From Bacillota bacterium (lineage in GTDB: Bacteria > Bacillota > Clostridia > Christensenellales > UMGS416), in assembly GCA_023398815.1 (NCBI GenBank), contig JAEWRW010000019.1, positions 1 to 57,406 of the forward strand: a stretch of DNA of 57,406 bases, written 5' to 3'. Each line of letters opens with the position of its first letter. Position 1 is the first letter of the stretch. A model generated the notes under the pieces. It was not told the DNA's origin. It did not search any database and saw only the letters and a list, made by a program, of their open reading frames with translations. This document shows, piece after piece, positions 49,491-57,275 of this stretch. Made by a program: the position numbers and the translations under genes.

Positions 49491-50234
49491 ATGCGCCTGC
49501 GTTGCTTGATGACAGCTCTTTCTCTATCGGCATGGTTGCTGCTGCCGGGTTGCGGGTCAGCCCCCGCCATTGCCGACCAAACGGTGGAAATCGACGCGTT
49601 TACGCCGGAGAACGTGGCAGAGAACGTGTCCGTTGGCAGTGACATCCTGTTCACGACGGCATACCAGGACATCCAAAGCATGGCTCAGGACGCCGATGCC
49701 ATCGTCCAAGGGGTCGTGCGGAACATCGAGTATTCCGACGCGGGCGGCCACATCCGCACCAAGCTGAATCTCCTCGTGGAGGAGTCCTTCCTGGGCGATG
49801 TTGCTCCTAACACGGAAATTTCCATCCTCGAACCCGGTGGGTACCTGCGGCTGAAGACATACTATGACCTGACGCATCGTGTCTATTTCCCCGAGGCGTT
49901 TACCCAGCAGGACGTGGAGGACGGCAAGACGGTGGACCTGCGACACACCCATGGCCGCCCCGAAGCGATAGTGGGCGACACATTGCTCCTCTTCCTTGCA
50001 AAGAGCTCGTCCCCCCTCTACGACGGCAAGCAGGTCATCGCCCCCACCCTGGCAAAGGCCGACTATCCCGCCGGTTCCTGGGCCACGTTGGGTGTGTACA
50101 TGGGCAAATTCCTCAAAACGTCGTCGGGCTATGAGCGCGCCGGGTTTTACGCAACGCTGGACGAAGGAGATGTATCCATCCAGTGGAGTTTCACCGAGCA
50201 GGAGATGATGGACCAACTGGACAAGGCGAAATAA
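49491..50234 (+). CDS. Lipoprotein of unknown function
   Basis: This 247-residue protein has a lipoprotein signal (LMTALSLSAWLLLPGC). The mature part is a single compact domain with repeated strands: TTAYQDIQSMAQDADAIVQG, LNLLVEESFLGDVAPNTEIS, GDTLLLFLAKSSSP. The pattern 'DADAIVQGVV... F.G......I.ILEPGG' resembles domains found in many Gram-positive lipoproteins with no assigned role. AGGGTGG precedes the ATG. It is monocistronic, with a terminator. Confidence 0.78.
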   Translation: MRLRCLMTALSLSAWLLLPGCGSAPAIADQTVEIDAFTPENVAENVSVGSDILFTTAYQDIQSMAQDADAIVQGVVRNIEYSDAGGHIRTKLNLLVEESFLGDVAPNTEISILEPGGYLRLKTYYDLTHRVYFPEAFTQQDVEDGKTVDLRHTHGRPEAIVGDTLLLFLAKSSSPLYDGKQVIAPTLAKADYPAGSWATLGVYMGKFLKTSSGYERAGFYATLDEGDVSIQWSFTEQEMMDQLDKAK

Positions 50235-50259
50235 CGCTTACGCTCGCCGTGTTTACTGC

Positions 50260-50297
50260 AAAGGCCTCCTGACCAAATGGTTCAGGAGGCCTGTTTG
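50260..50297 (+). terminator. Intrinsic terminator of the lipoprotein gene
   Basis: AGGCCTCCTGA pairs with TCAGGAGGCCT over a 9-nt loop, followed by GTTTG. Confidence 0.8.
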
Positions 50298-50468
50298 ATA
50301 GCTACATTGGGGAACTTGACTGCCCTTTGCGCACCTACAAGTCGTAGAGAGCCCAGCGCCTGCCGCAGCAGCACAGCCTCGTCGAGGCCCTCCCTGCGGG
50401 TGCTGTCTACAGAAATGGATGGAGAGCCTGCCCCGACTCCGCTGGAATGCGTTGGAAGGGGCCGCCGC

Positions 50469-50497
50469 TTGTGCCATTTGCATCGCCATGCTATGAT
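50469..50497 (+). promoter_or_regulatory. Promoter of the GNAT gene at 50528
   Basis: TTGTGC (50469-50474) and TATGAT (50492-50497) are 17 bp apart. Confidence 0.65.
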
Positions 50498-50527
50498 GCC
50501 CCCACAAGACTGTGGAGGGACTGCACC

Positions 50528-51019
50528 GTGACCGATTGGCTTTTTACCCCAGGTATGCCGGCCGACCGCGCGGAGGTGATGGCGCTGTACCGGGCGTGCG
50601 CAGCGCTGCCGGGGTGCACCTGGTCGGAGGATTATCCCGTGGTGGAGAATTTCGATGAGGACATTGCCCATGGCTGGCTCTATTGCCTGCGGGAGGGTGA
50701 ACAGATCATCGCCGTCGTATCGGTTGGGGACTTTGGTGAGCATGTGAACGATGGCATACCGTGGAGCGCGGCGGCGCGCCCCGGCGAGTTGGCCCGCATC
50801 GGCGTGCTGCCAACGCGAGGCGGCCAGGGGATTGGGGCCTTCCTGCTTGGCAATGCGATTGCGGTTGCCCGCGGCAAGGGTTTTGATGCCATACGCCTGC
50901 TGGTGAGCCCCGGCAACGCGCCAGCGGTGGCGATGTACCGTCGGGCGGGCTTCCATACGGTCGACGAGTGCGATCGGTTTGACCACCACTGGCTGTGCCA
51001 GGAGTTGTCGCCGCTCTAA
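50528..51019 (+). CDS. GNAT family acetyltransferase
   Basis: This 163-residue protein has motif A ARIGVLPTRGGQGIGAFLLG and NAPAVAMYRRAGFHTV, both typical of small GNATs. GGAGGG lies 8 bases before the GTG start. Upstream codons in frame from 50447 lie inside the promoter and are not translated. Its acceptor is unknown. Confidence 0.88.
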   Translation: MTDWLFTPGMPADRAEVMALYRACAALPGCTWSEDYPVVENFDEDIAHGWLYCLREGEQIIAVVSVGDFGEHVNDGIPWSAAARPGELARIGVLPTRGGQGIGAFLLGNAIAVARGKGFDAIRLLVSPGNAPAVAMYRRAGFHTVDECDRFDHHWLCQELSPL

Positions 51020-51022
51020 AAG

Positions 51023-51049
51023 AAGGGGCTGCCGATTCGGCAGCCCCTT
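51023..51049. terminator. Bidirectional terminator between GNAT and rhaA genes
   Basis: AAGGGGCTGCCGA is followed one base later by its complement TCGGCAGCCCCTT. TTT-containing tails exist on both sides. Confidence 0.8.
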
Positions 51050-51062
51050 CGGTTTGCGTGCG

Positions 51063-52319
51063 TTAGCCGCGCTTGCTGAGAACTTCTTTCTCGTAGCGTC
51101 TGGTTTCCTCCAGCCAAGCCGCGCCCACCGGTACCCCGGCCCGCAGGCAGTAGGCATCCCACACGGCGGCCCAGGGCAGGGCCTTGTATTCCTCGGTGAG
51201 GGCCAGCACGGCGGTGTGGTCGCCGTCGGCCTCCAGGGCTTTCAGGGTGTTCGCCGGCTCCAACAGGGCCAGCAGCAGGGCCTTGCGGGTGTTGCGCGCG
51301 CCGATGGCCCAGGCCGCCACCCGGTTGATGCTGGCGTCGAAGTAATCCAGAGCCAGATGCACGCGATCCTCATAGCCGCCGCGCACCACCTGGGTCATGA
51401 TGGCACGAAGCTCGTCGTCCAGCAGCACCACATGGTCGCTGTCCCATCGCACGGGGCGGGAGACGTGCAGCAGCAGCTCGGGAAGGTAGAGCATCAACGC
51501 TGAGATTTTGGCCGAGATCACCTCGGTGGGGTGGAAATGACCGGCGTCCAGCGTCAGCAGTATGTCGTTCTTCAGGGCATAGCCCATGTAGAACTCAAAG
51601 GAGCCGACGACGTAGCTTTCGCTGCCGATGCCAAAGAGCTTGCTCTCCACCGCGTCCTTCAGGTACCGGCGGTCATAGGGCTGGGCGAGAATCTCGTCGA
51701 GCGCGGCCTTCAGGCGCTCGCGCGGGCCGGCGGTGTCGGCGGGCAGGTCCTTGCGCCCGTCGGGCAGCCAGATGTTGGTCACGCAGGTCTTGCCGGTCTT
51801 GCGGCCAAAATAGTCGCCGATGCGGCGGCAGGCCTTGGCGTGCTCCACCCAGAAGGCACGGATGGCCGGGTCGGCGTGGCTCAGCGTGCCCTCGCCGGCC
51901 TTGGGGTGGCTGAAGAACGTGGGGTTAAAGTCGAGGCCGATGCCACGCTCCACCGCCCACTGGGCCCAGCCTTCAAACTGCTCCGGCCCGATGGCGTTAC
52001 GGTCCACCGCCGCGCCACCCTCGGCGTAGCTGGCGTGCAGGTTCACCTTGGCCGGCCCCGGGATGATCGACAGCGCCTGGGTAAGGTCGGCACGCAGTTC
52101 CCCCGGCGTGCGGGCACGGCCCGGGTAGTTGCCGGTGGCGGCCAGGCCACCGTCCAGCGCGCCGCCCCGGTTCTCAAAGCCGGTCACGTCGTCGCCCTGC
52201 CAGCAGTGCAGCGACAGGTTCATGGCGTCCAGCCGCTGGAGCGCTTGCTCGGTATCCACCCCAATGGCGGCGTAGGCCTCCCGGGCCAACGCGTAAGCCT
52301 GTTCCACGCGGTTGCTCAT
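51063..52319 (-). CDS. L-rhamnose isomerase
   Basis: This 418-residue enzyme converts L-rhamnose to L-rhamnulose. It has LSLHCWQGDDVTGFE near residue 35, LDFNPTFFSHPKAGEGTLSH, and metal-site segments GSESYVVGSFEFYMGYALKN, LLTLDAGHFHPTEVI and VRWDSDHVVLLDDEL. Length is normal. GGAGG precedes the ATG. No rhaB or rhaD lies beside it, so the rest of the pathway must be elsewhere. A GH78 gene in this window fits rhamnoside use. Confidence 0.96.
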   Translation of the reverse strand: MSNRVEQAYALAREAYAAIGVDTEQALQRLDAMNLSLHCWQGDDVTGFENRGGALDGGLAATGNYPGRARTPGELRADLTQALSIIPGPAKVNLHASYAEGGAAVDRNAIGPEQFEGWAQWAVERGIGLDFNPTFFSHPKAGEGTLSHADPAIRAFWVEHAKACRRIGDYFGRKTGKTCVTNIWLPDGRKDLPADTAGPRERLKAALDEILAQPYDRRYLKDAVESKLFGIGSESYVVGSFEFYMGYALKNDILLTLDAGHFHPTEVISAKISALMLYLPELLLHVSRPVRWDSDHVVLLDDELRAIMTQVVRGGYEDRVHLALDYFDASINRVAAWAIGARNTRKALLLALLEPANTLKALEADGDHTAVLALTEEYKALPWAAVWDAYCLRAGVPVGAAWLEETRRYEKEVLSKRG

Positions 52320-52374
52320 CTGTCCCTCCTGTGTTGGCTCTGTGTTTTGTGAAAAAGGATCGCTTCCTGTGAAA

Positions 52375-52403
52375 ATTATACGAGTTCACCCCAGGGATGT
52401 AAA
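52375..52403 (-). promoter_or_regulatory. Promoter of rhaA
   Basis: On the minus strand TTTACA (52398-52403) and consensus TATAAT (52375-52380) are 17 bp apart. Two TTCACA motifs, 21 bp apart, lie just downstream in the leader and could be an operator. Confidence 0.8.
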
Positions 52404-52489
52404 GCGGCGCAATTCGCTTATTGAAATTATTGCATATATTTGAGCGCTTGTGTATAGACGATGTGTATAAAAAACCTGCGAAAATCCAT

Positions 52490-52518
52490 TTCCATTCCGG
52501 CGGCGGGGTGCTTATAAT
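52490..52518 (+). promoter_or_regulatory. Promoter of the RraA-family gene
   Basis: Consensus TATAAT (52513-52518) is preceded 17 bp upstream by the poor -35 TTCCAT, so an activator may be needed. Confidence 0.6.
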
Positions 52519-52587
52519 AGGAACTGGTTGTGACCGGCCCAGCGGGGTCGGCGCCATTCGCGCAAAATGCTTACAGGAGGGAAACGA

Positions 52588-53493
52588 ATGAAGTTCGACT
52601 GCCGCGAAGACATTATCCAGCTCACACCCCTGTGGAAGGGCGAGCGCTTCGAGGACGGCCGGCCGAAGGTTCCGGCCGACGTGCTGCGTCGCATGCGCAA
52701 CATCACACTGGAGGAGGCCTGGGGCCCGCTGTGGCAAAAAGGCTACAAGTACCAGTTCCAGGGCGATTTCCGCATTGTGCACCCTGACATGAAGCTGGTT
52801 GGCCGGGCCGTCACGTCGGTCATGGTGCCCATGCGCCCCGACCTGCACCAGACCCTGCTCGACTATGGCCATGAGAAGGAAGGCCGCCGCGGGTTCTTCA
52901 ATCAGTGGGTCATCGACCAGCTGGTGGAGGACGACGTTGTCGTCATCGATCTCTTTGACAAGATCTTCCAGGGCACCTATGTGGGCGGCAATCTGTCCAC
53001 GGCTATCTCCACCCGCACCAAGCGGGGCGGCGCGGTCATCTGGGGCGGTGTGCGTGACCTCGAGCAGATCATCGAGATCAAGAACGTGAACACGTTCTAT
53101 CGTGGCAACGACCCGACGGGCATTGGCGATGTGACCATGACGGGCTTCAACACCCCCGCTCGCATCGGCAACGCCATCTGCATGCCGGGCGACGTGGTGC
53201 TGGGCACCCAGTCGGGCATCATCTTCATCCCCTGCCACCTGGCGGAGGAAGTGGTGAACGGCGCTGAGAAGTCCCACATCCGCGACATCTGGGGCTTCAT
53301 CCGTCTGGACTCCAAGACCTACACCACCGCCCAGATCGACACGGCTTGGTCCGTGGCCATGTGGGAGGATTTCATCAACTGGTTCAAGACCGACAAGCAG
53401 GCCGAGACCTACCAGCACCTGACTTGGGAAACCGAGCTGGAAGAGGCCAAGAAGAAGGAAGCCGAAGGCCCGTCTTCGCAGGTTCGCCTCTAA
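52588..53493 (+). CDS. RraA family protein (aldolase/demethylase-type fold)
   Basis: This 301-residue protein has the RraA fold core GNLSTAISTRTKRGGAVIWG followed by GVRDLEQI, then a glycine-rich PARIGNAICMPGDVVLGTQSG. Such proteins include 4-hydroxy-4-methyl-2-oxoglutarate aldolases and sugar-acid aldolases; true RNase E regulators are unlikely in a Firmicute. The protein is longer than typical RraA (about 160), with an N-terminal 70-residue extension and a charged C-terminal tail. GGAGG precedes ATG 52588. It is divergent from rhaA, so a role in rhamnose or sugar-acid breakdown is plausible but inferred. Confidence 0.85.
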   Translation: MKFDCREDIIQLTPLWKGERFEDGRPKVPADVLRRMRNITLEEAWGPLWQKGYKYQFQGDFRIVHPDMKLVGRAVTSVMVPMRPDLHQTLLDYGHEKEGRRGFFNQWVIDQLVEDDVVVIDLFDKIFQGTYVGGNLSTAISTRTKRGGAVIWGGVRDLEQIIEIKNVNTFYRGNDPTGIGDVTMTGFNTPARIGNAICMPGDVVLGTQSGIIFIPCHLAEEVVNGAEKSHIRDIWGFIRLDSKTYTTAQIDTAWSVAMWEDFINWFKTDKQAETYQHLTWETELEEAKKKEAEGPSSQVRL

Positions 53494-53770
53494 GTCGCGT
53501 CCGACGCGTTGCGTCAGCCGCGAGTGGGAGCACTCGTCACTGTTAATGAATCGACCCCTGACGCGCATGTCGTCAGGGGTCGTTCGTTTTGTCTGGATCG
53601 TGCCGGGTTTGGACGGGGGGACGCGCCTGCGGGCGGGAGGAGTGCATGCCACGTTCTGGGTGAGTGGTGCCGCGGCGGGGTGAACCCGCTCGCGGCTACC
53701 GAGAGTACGCACTCAACCTGTATATGCCATGTTAGGGATCCAAGGGGCGAAGTCCCTTGGGTCGTTTTTC
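53493..53770 (+). repeat. Structured intergenic repeat, copy R5
   Basis: It begins at the RraA stop codon with CGACGC and GCGTC around GTT. The second hairpin (53552-53582) has a perfect 12-bp stem, CGACCCCTGACG, around CGCATGT. The third (53669-53696) pairs GCCGCG and GCGGG with CCCGC and CGCGGC around GTGAA, with one bulged T. Spacing is 87 nt. The unit ends with a terminator at 53737-53769. Copy R6 follows directly as a tandem duplicate. Confidence 0.85.
53737..53769 (+). terminator. Terminator at the end of repeat R5
   Basis: GATCCAAGGG pairs with CCCTTGGGTC over a 7-nt loop and is followed by GTTTTTC. Confidence 0.82.
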
Positions 53771-53774
53771 ACTT

Positions 53775-54055
53775 TGCGTTCGCGCTGGCCGCTTTGCGAT
53801 CGCCGCGAGTGGGAGCACCCGTCACGGGCGTGAGGTTACCGCGCACCGCGCATGTTGTCGCGCGGCATTTTGTTTGTGTGATTCGTGCGGGGGTTCTACG
53901 TGGGGACGCGCCTGCGGGCGGGATTTGCCGAGTGCCTTGTCCGGGTCAGGCGGTGCCGCGGCGGGATGAACCCGCTCGCGGCTGCCGGGGATACGAGCTT
54001 GTCCTGTTCATGCCATGTTGGGGGTCCAAGGGGCGCACCCCTTGGACGTTTTTCG
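53775..54055 (+). repeat. Structured intergenic repeat, copy R6
   Basis: This tandem partner of R5 has a different stem at the CGCATGT hairpin (53839-53865): CCGCGC pairs with GCGCGG with two internal mismatches, and the loop is unchanged. The ATGAA hairpin (53955-53982) has the same stem as in R5. Spacing is 90 nt. It ends with a perfect terminator. R5 and R6 also share GGGACGCGCCTGCGGGCGGGA and ATGCCATGTT. Confidence 0.82.
54024..54053 (+). terminator. Terminator at the end of repeat R6
   Basis: GTCCAAGGGG pairs perfectly with CCCCTTGGAC around CGCA, followed by GTTTTTCG. Confidence 0.88.
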
Positions 54056-54072
54056 TTCCTTCCATGTGCGAC

Positions 54073-54098
54073 AGCGCCGCCCCAGTCGGGGCGGCGCT
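54073..54098. terminator. GC-rich hairpin next to the MerR gene end
   Basis: AGCGCCGCCCC pairs with GGGGCGGCGCT around AGTC. It lies 23 bp past the stop of the minus-strand MerR gene and could end that transcript. T-runs are weak. Confidence 0.5.
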
Positions 54099-54120
54099 TG
54101 TGCTATGCAGTGATTAGAAA

Positions 54121-54885
54121 TTACTTATCCTGCCCGGTGTACACCACCACCGCGTCCCGCAGGAAGGCGGCCAGGCCCGGGCGGTGGGCGTCGTAGTAGG
54201 CGGTGAAACGTGGGTCGTCCACGTACATTTGGGCCACGCCGGCGTGGGCCTCGGGGCTGTAGTGGCCCCACCAGGCGGCCAGCCACTGGCGGTGCAGGGC
54301 GGCAGCCTCCTGCGCCAGGGGGCCGGCGGGGTCGCCGGTGGCCTGGGCGGCCAGCAGGGTTTCGATGATGCGCTGGCCCAGGGCCTCCTGCTCCCGGTAT
54401 TGGGCCTCGGTCATGTTCCCCAGCTGTTGGTAGCTTTGGTTCACGGCCTCGTCGCCGTACTTGGCGCGGATCTCCTTGCCATATTTCTTCTCGTTCTCGT
54501 CGATGAGCTTCCGGCGGAAGCCCTCGAACTTCTCGTTGTCGGTCATTTTCGTTCCTCCTTCCAGTTCGTTGAGGGAGCGCTCCACGTTCGTGAGCAGCCG
54601 GTCCACCTCCTCCCGCCGGGCCAACAGGGCTGCCCGGTGCCGGCGCAGGGCCTCGGCGTGGTCGAAGCCCGGTTGGGCCAGCGTGTCGGCGATGTCAGTA
54701 AGCTTCATGCCCAGCGCCCGGTAGAAGAGAATCTGCTGCAGGCGGTCGACCTCATGCTGCCCGTAGAGCCGGTAGCCCGATGTATTGACGCGGGCCGGGC
54801 GCAGCAGACCGAGCTCGTCGTAGAACCGCAGCGTGCGGGTGCTGACGCCCGAGAGTTTTGCCAGCTTCAAAATCGTGTATTCCAT
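54121..54885 (-). CDS. MerR family regulator with TipAS drug-binding domain
   Basis: This 254-residue protein has an N-terminal MerR helix-turn-helix (ILKLAKLSGVSTRTLRFYDE then LGLLRPARVNTSGYRLY), a dimerisation coiled coil (ALLARREEVDRLLTNVERSL) and a C-terminal TipAS antibiotic-recognition domain (YREQEALGQRIIETLLAAQ; WLAAWWGHYSPEAHAG). TipA-type proteins bind thiopeptides and activate their own and target promoters. ATG 54885 has GGGAGGG at the right distance. Its own promoter has a 19-bp spacer with a dyad, typical of autoregulation. Confidence 0.94.
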   Translation of the reverse strand: MEYTILKLAKLSGVSTRTLRFYDELGLLRPARVNTSGYRLYGQHEVDRLQQILFYRALGMKLTDIADTLAQPGFDHAEALRRHRAALLARREEVDRLLTNVERSLNELEGGTKMTDNEKFEGFRRKLIDENEKKYGKEIRAKYGDEAVNQSYQQLGNMTEAQYREQEALGQRIIETLLAAQATGDPAGPLAQEAAALHRQWLAAWWGHYSPEAHAGVAQMYVDDPRFTAYYDAHRPGLAAFLRDAVVVYTGQDK

Positions 54886-54908
54886 GCGCATGCCCTCCCT
54901 GCAACAAG

Positions 54909-54939
54909 AGCATAAACCTTGACGTAACGGTAATGTCAA
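54909..54939 (-). promoter_or_regulatory. MerR-type promoter/operator of the TipA-like gene
   Basis: On the minus strand TTGACA (54934-54939) and TATGCT (54909-54914) are 19 bp apart. The spacer carries a dyad around TTGAC and GTCAA with matching inner bases. This is the standard geometry for MerR autoregulation. Confidence 0.82.
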
Positions 54940-55028
54940 TGGGTTTTTAGAAAGTTTTTTCGGCTTGTTCGCCTTGCCAGTTCGTGGGCGGTGGGGTAGT
55001 CTATAACCACACAACGGAAGGAGACGCC

Positions 55029-57275
55029 ATGGCCAGCCGATACGCCGAGATCATCGTGGACATCGCCCACGCCGAAGTGGACCGGGTGTTCGATTACATC
55101 CTGCCCGAGAGCCTGGCCCAGGTGGGGCCGGGCTGGCGGGTGCGTGTGCCTTTTGGTCATGGTAGGGTCGAGGGTTTCGTCATGGGGCTGAAGGACGAGA
55201 CCGACGTGCCGGCGGGGAAGCTCCGGGCGGTGGAGCGCGCGCTCGACGATTACCCCGTGCTGCTGCCGGAGATGGTGGACCTGGCGCTTTGGATGCGGGG
55301 GCAGTACCACTGCCGGCTCATCGACGGCCTGCGAGTGATGCTGCCCGCCGAGATGCGCGGCGGCCGCGTGAGGGAGAAGAGCGAGCGCCTGGCTGAGCTC
55401 AACCTGACGCCCGAGGAGGTGGGCCGCGCCATGGCCGCGCTGGCCCGCGCCCCGCGCCAGGCCGAGGTGCTTCGCTGCCTGCTGGCCCAGGGCGGGCCGG
55501 TGGCCGTGCCCGTGCTGCTGCGGCAGGCGAATGCCACCACCGCGGCTCTCAATGCCCTGGTGGAGAAGGGTGCGGTGACGCTGACCGAGCAGCGGGTGTG
55601 GCGGCGGCCCCGGGCGGCGGAGACCGACAGCGACGACGAAAAGGCCCCGACCGACGAACAGCGGCAGGTGCTGGCACGCCTGGTTGCCGCGCTGGATGGT
55701 GAGGGCGAGCGGTTCCTGCTGCATGGCGTCACCGGCTGCGGCAAGACTGAGGTGTACATGCAGGCCGCCGCCCACGCGCTGGCCCAGGGCAGGAGTGTGC
55801 TTATCCTGGTGCCGGAGATCGCCCTGACGCCCCAGATGACCCAGCGGTTCACCGCGCGCTTTGGGGAGCTGGCGGCCGTGCTGCACAGCCGGCTTTCGGC
55901 GGGGGAGCGGTTCGACGAGTGGCAGCGCATCCGCCGGGGGGAGGCCCCGGTCGTCATCGGGGCCCGGTCGGCGGTGTTTGCGCCGGTCACCGACCTGGGG
56001 CTCATTGTGGTGGATGAGGAGCACGAAACCAGCTTTCGCGCTGAGCACCCGCCCCGCTACGACGCGCTGGAGGTGGCGGAACGCCGGGCTGCCAACGCCG
56101 GGGCGGTCTATGTGGCCGGCAGCGCCACCCCCTCCATCGCCAGCTACCACCGGGCCGAGCGGGGGGAGCTCACTCTCCTCACCATGCGCCGCAGGGTGGG
56201 CGGGGCGGGCCTGCCGCAGGTGGAGCTGGTGGATCTGCGGGATGAACTGCAGACCGGCAACCGGGGCGTCCTCAGCCGCCGGCTCATTGAGGAATTGACG
56301 CGCTGCCTCAAAGACGGGGCTCAGGCCATGTTGCTCCTCAATCGTCGGGGCCACTCGCGGTTTGTCTCCTGCCGGGCCTGCGGGCATGTCGTCACCTGCG
56401 ACCTGTGCGATGTATCGATGACCTACCACAGCGCCGGGGAGCGGATGAAGTGCCACTACTGCGGCGAGGAGCGGGACATCCCCGACCGGTGCCCGGCCTG
56501 CGGCAGCGCCTACATTCGGTTCTTTGGCGACGGCACCCAGAAGCTGGAGCAGGAGCTTGCCGAACGCTTCCCCGGCGTGCCGGTGCTGCGCATGGACGCC
56601 GACACCACCGCCGGCAAGGACGGGCACTTCCTCATTCTGGAGCGGTTCCGCCGGGGGGAGGCCCGGATCCTCGTGGGCACCCAGATGATCGCCAAGGGTC
56701 TCGATTTCCCCAATGTCACGCTGGTGGGGGTCATCGCCGCCGATGCCCAGCTCTACCTGCCCGATTACCGCGCCGCCGAGCGTGCCTACCAGCTGATGGC
56801 CCAGGTGGCCGGCCGCGCGGGCCGGGCCCAGCGCCCGGGCCGGGTGCTGATCCAGACGTACTCCACCGGCCATTACGCCGTGCAGGCCGCCGCCAACCAT
56901 GATTACGGTGCCTTTTACCGGGAGGAACTGGGGTTGCGGCAGCTGTCGAACTTTCCGCCGTTCACGCGGCTCATCCGGGCGGTGTTCGCCAATGAGGACG
57001 AACCGGCGGCGGCCTTTGATGCCAACCGCGCCAAGGAGGCGATGGAGCTCTTTTTGGAGCTGCACCCCGACAGTGCTGCCCAGGTGCTGCTGCTGGAACT
57101 GACCGACGCGCCGGTGGCCCGCATGAACGGCCGCTGGCGGCGGCAGCTGGTGCTGAAGGTGCAACCGGGCCCCGGGGGCCGCGCCATCGAGGACGCGCTG
57201 GCCGACGTGGTGGGCAAGCCCCAGCCCGGTGCCTCCCACGCCACGCTGGAGGTTGACCCCGTGGCCATGCTCTAG
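55029..57275 (+). CDS. Primosomal helicase PriA
   Basis: This 748-residue 3'-to-5' DNA helicase restarts stalled replication forks. The N-terminal DNA-binding domain (AEIIVDIAHAEVDRVFDYIL) leads to Walker A GVTGCGKTEVY near 233 and the DEEH box IVVDEEHETSF near 330. The zinc-binding insertion has cysteines in SCRACGHVVTCDLC, CHYCGEER and CPACGS. Helicase motifs VGTQMIAKGLDFPNVTLV and MAQVAGRAGRA follow. AAGGAG lies before ATG 55029. It is divergent from the MerR gene and no longer next to coaBC. Confidence 0.97.
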   Translation: MASRYAEIIVDIAHAEVDRVFDYILPESLAQVGPGWRVRVPFGHGRVEGFVMGLKDETDVPAGKLRAVERALDDYPVLLPEMVDLALWMRGQYHCRLIDGLRVMLPAEMRGGRVREKSERLAELNLTPEEVGRAMAALARAPRQAEVLRCLLAQGGPVAVPVLLRQANATTAALNALVEKGAVTLTEQRVWRRPRAAETDSDDEKAPTDEQRQVLARLVAALDGEGERFLLHGVTGCGKTEVYMQAAAHALAQGRSVLILVPEIALTPQMTQRFTARFGELAAVLHSRLSAGERFDEWQRIRRGEAPVVIGARSAVFAPVTDLGLIVVDEEHETSFRAEHPPRYDALEVAERRAANAGAVYVAGSATPSIASYHRAERGELTLLTMRRRVGGAGLPQVELVDLRDELQTGNRGVLSRRLIEELTRCLKDGAQAMLLLNRRGHSRFVSCRACGHVVTCDLCDVSMTYHSAGERMKCHYCGEERDIPDRCPACGSAYIRFFGDGTQKLEQELAERFPGVPVLRMDADTTAGKDGHFLILERFRRGEARILVGTQMIAKGLDFPNVTLVGVIAADAQLYLPDYRAAERAYQLMAQVAGRAGRAQRPGRVLIQTYSTGHYAVQAAANHDYGAFYREELGLRQLSNFPPFTRLIRAVFANEDEPAAAFDANRAKEAMELFLELHPDSAAQVLLLELTDAPVARMNGRWRRQLVLKVQPGPGGRAIEDALADVVGKPQPGASHATLEVDPVAML

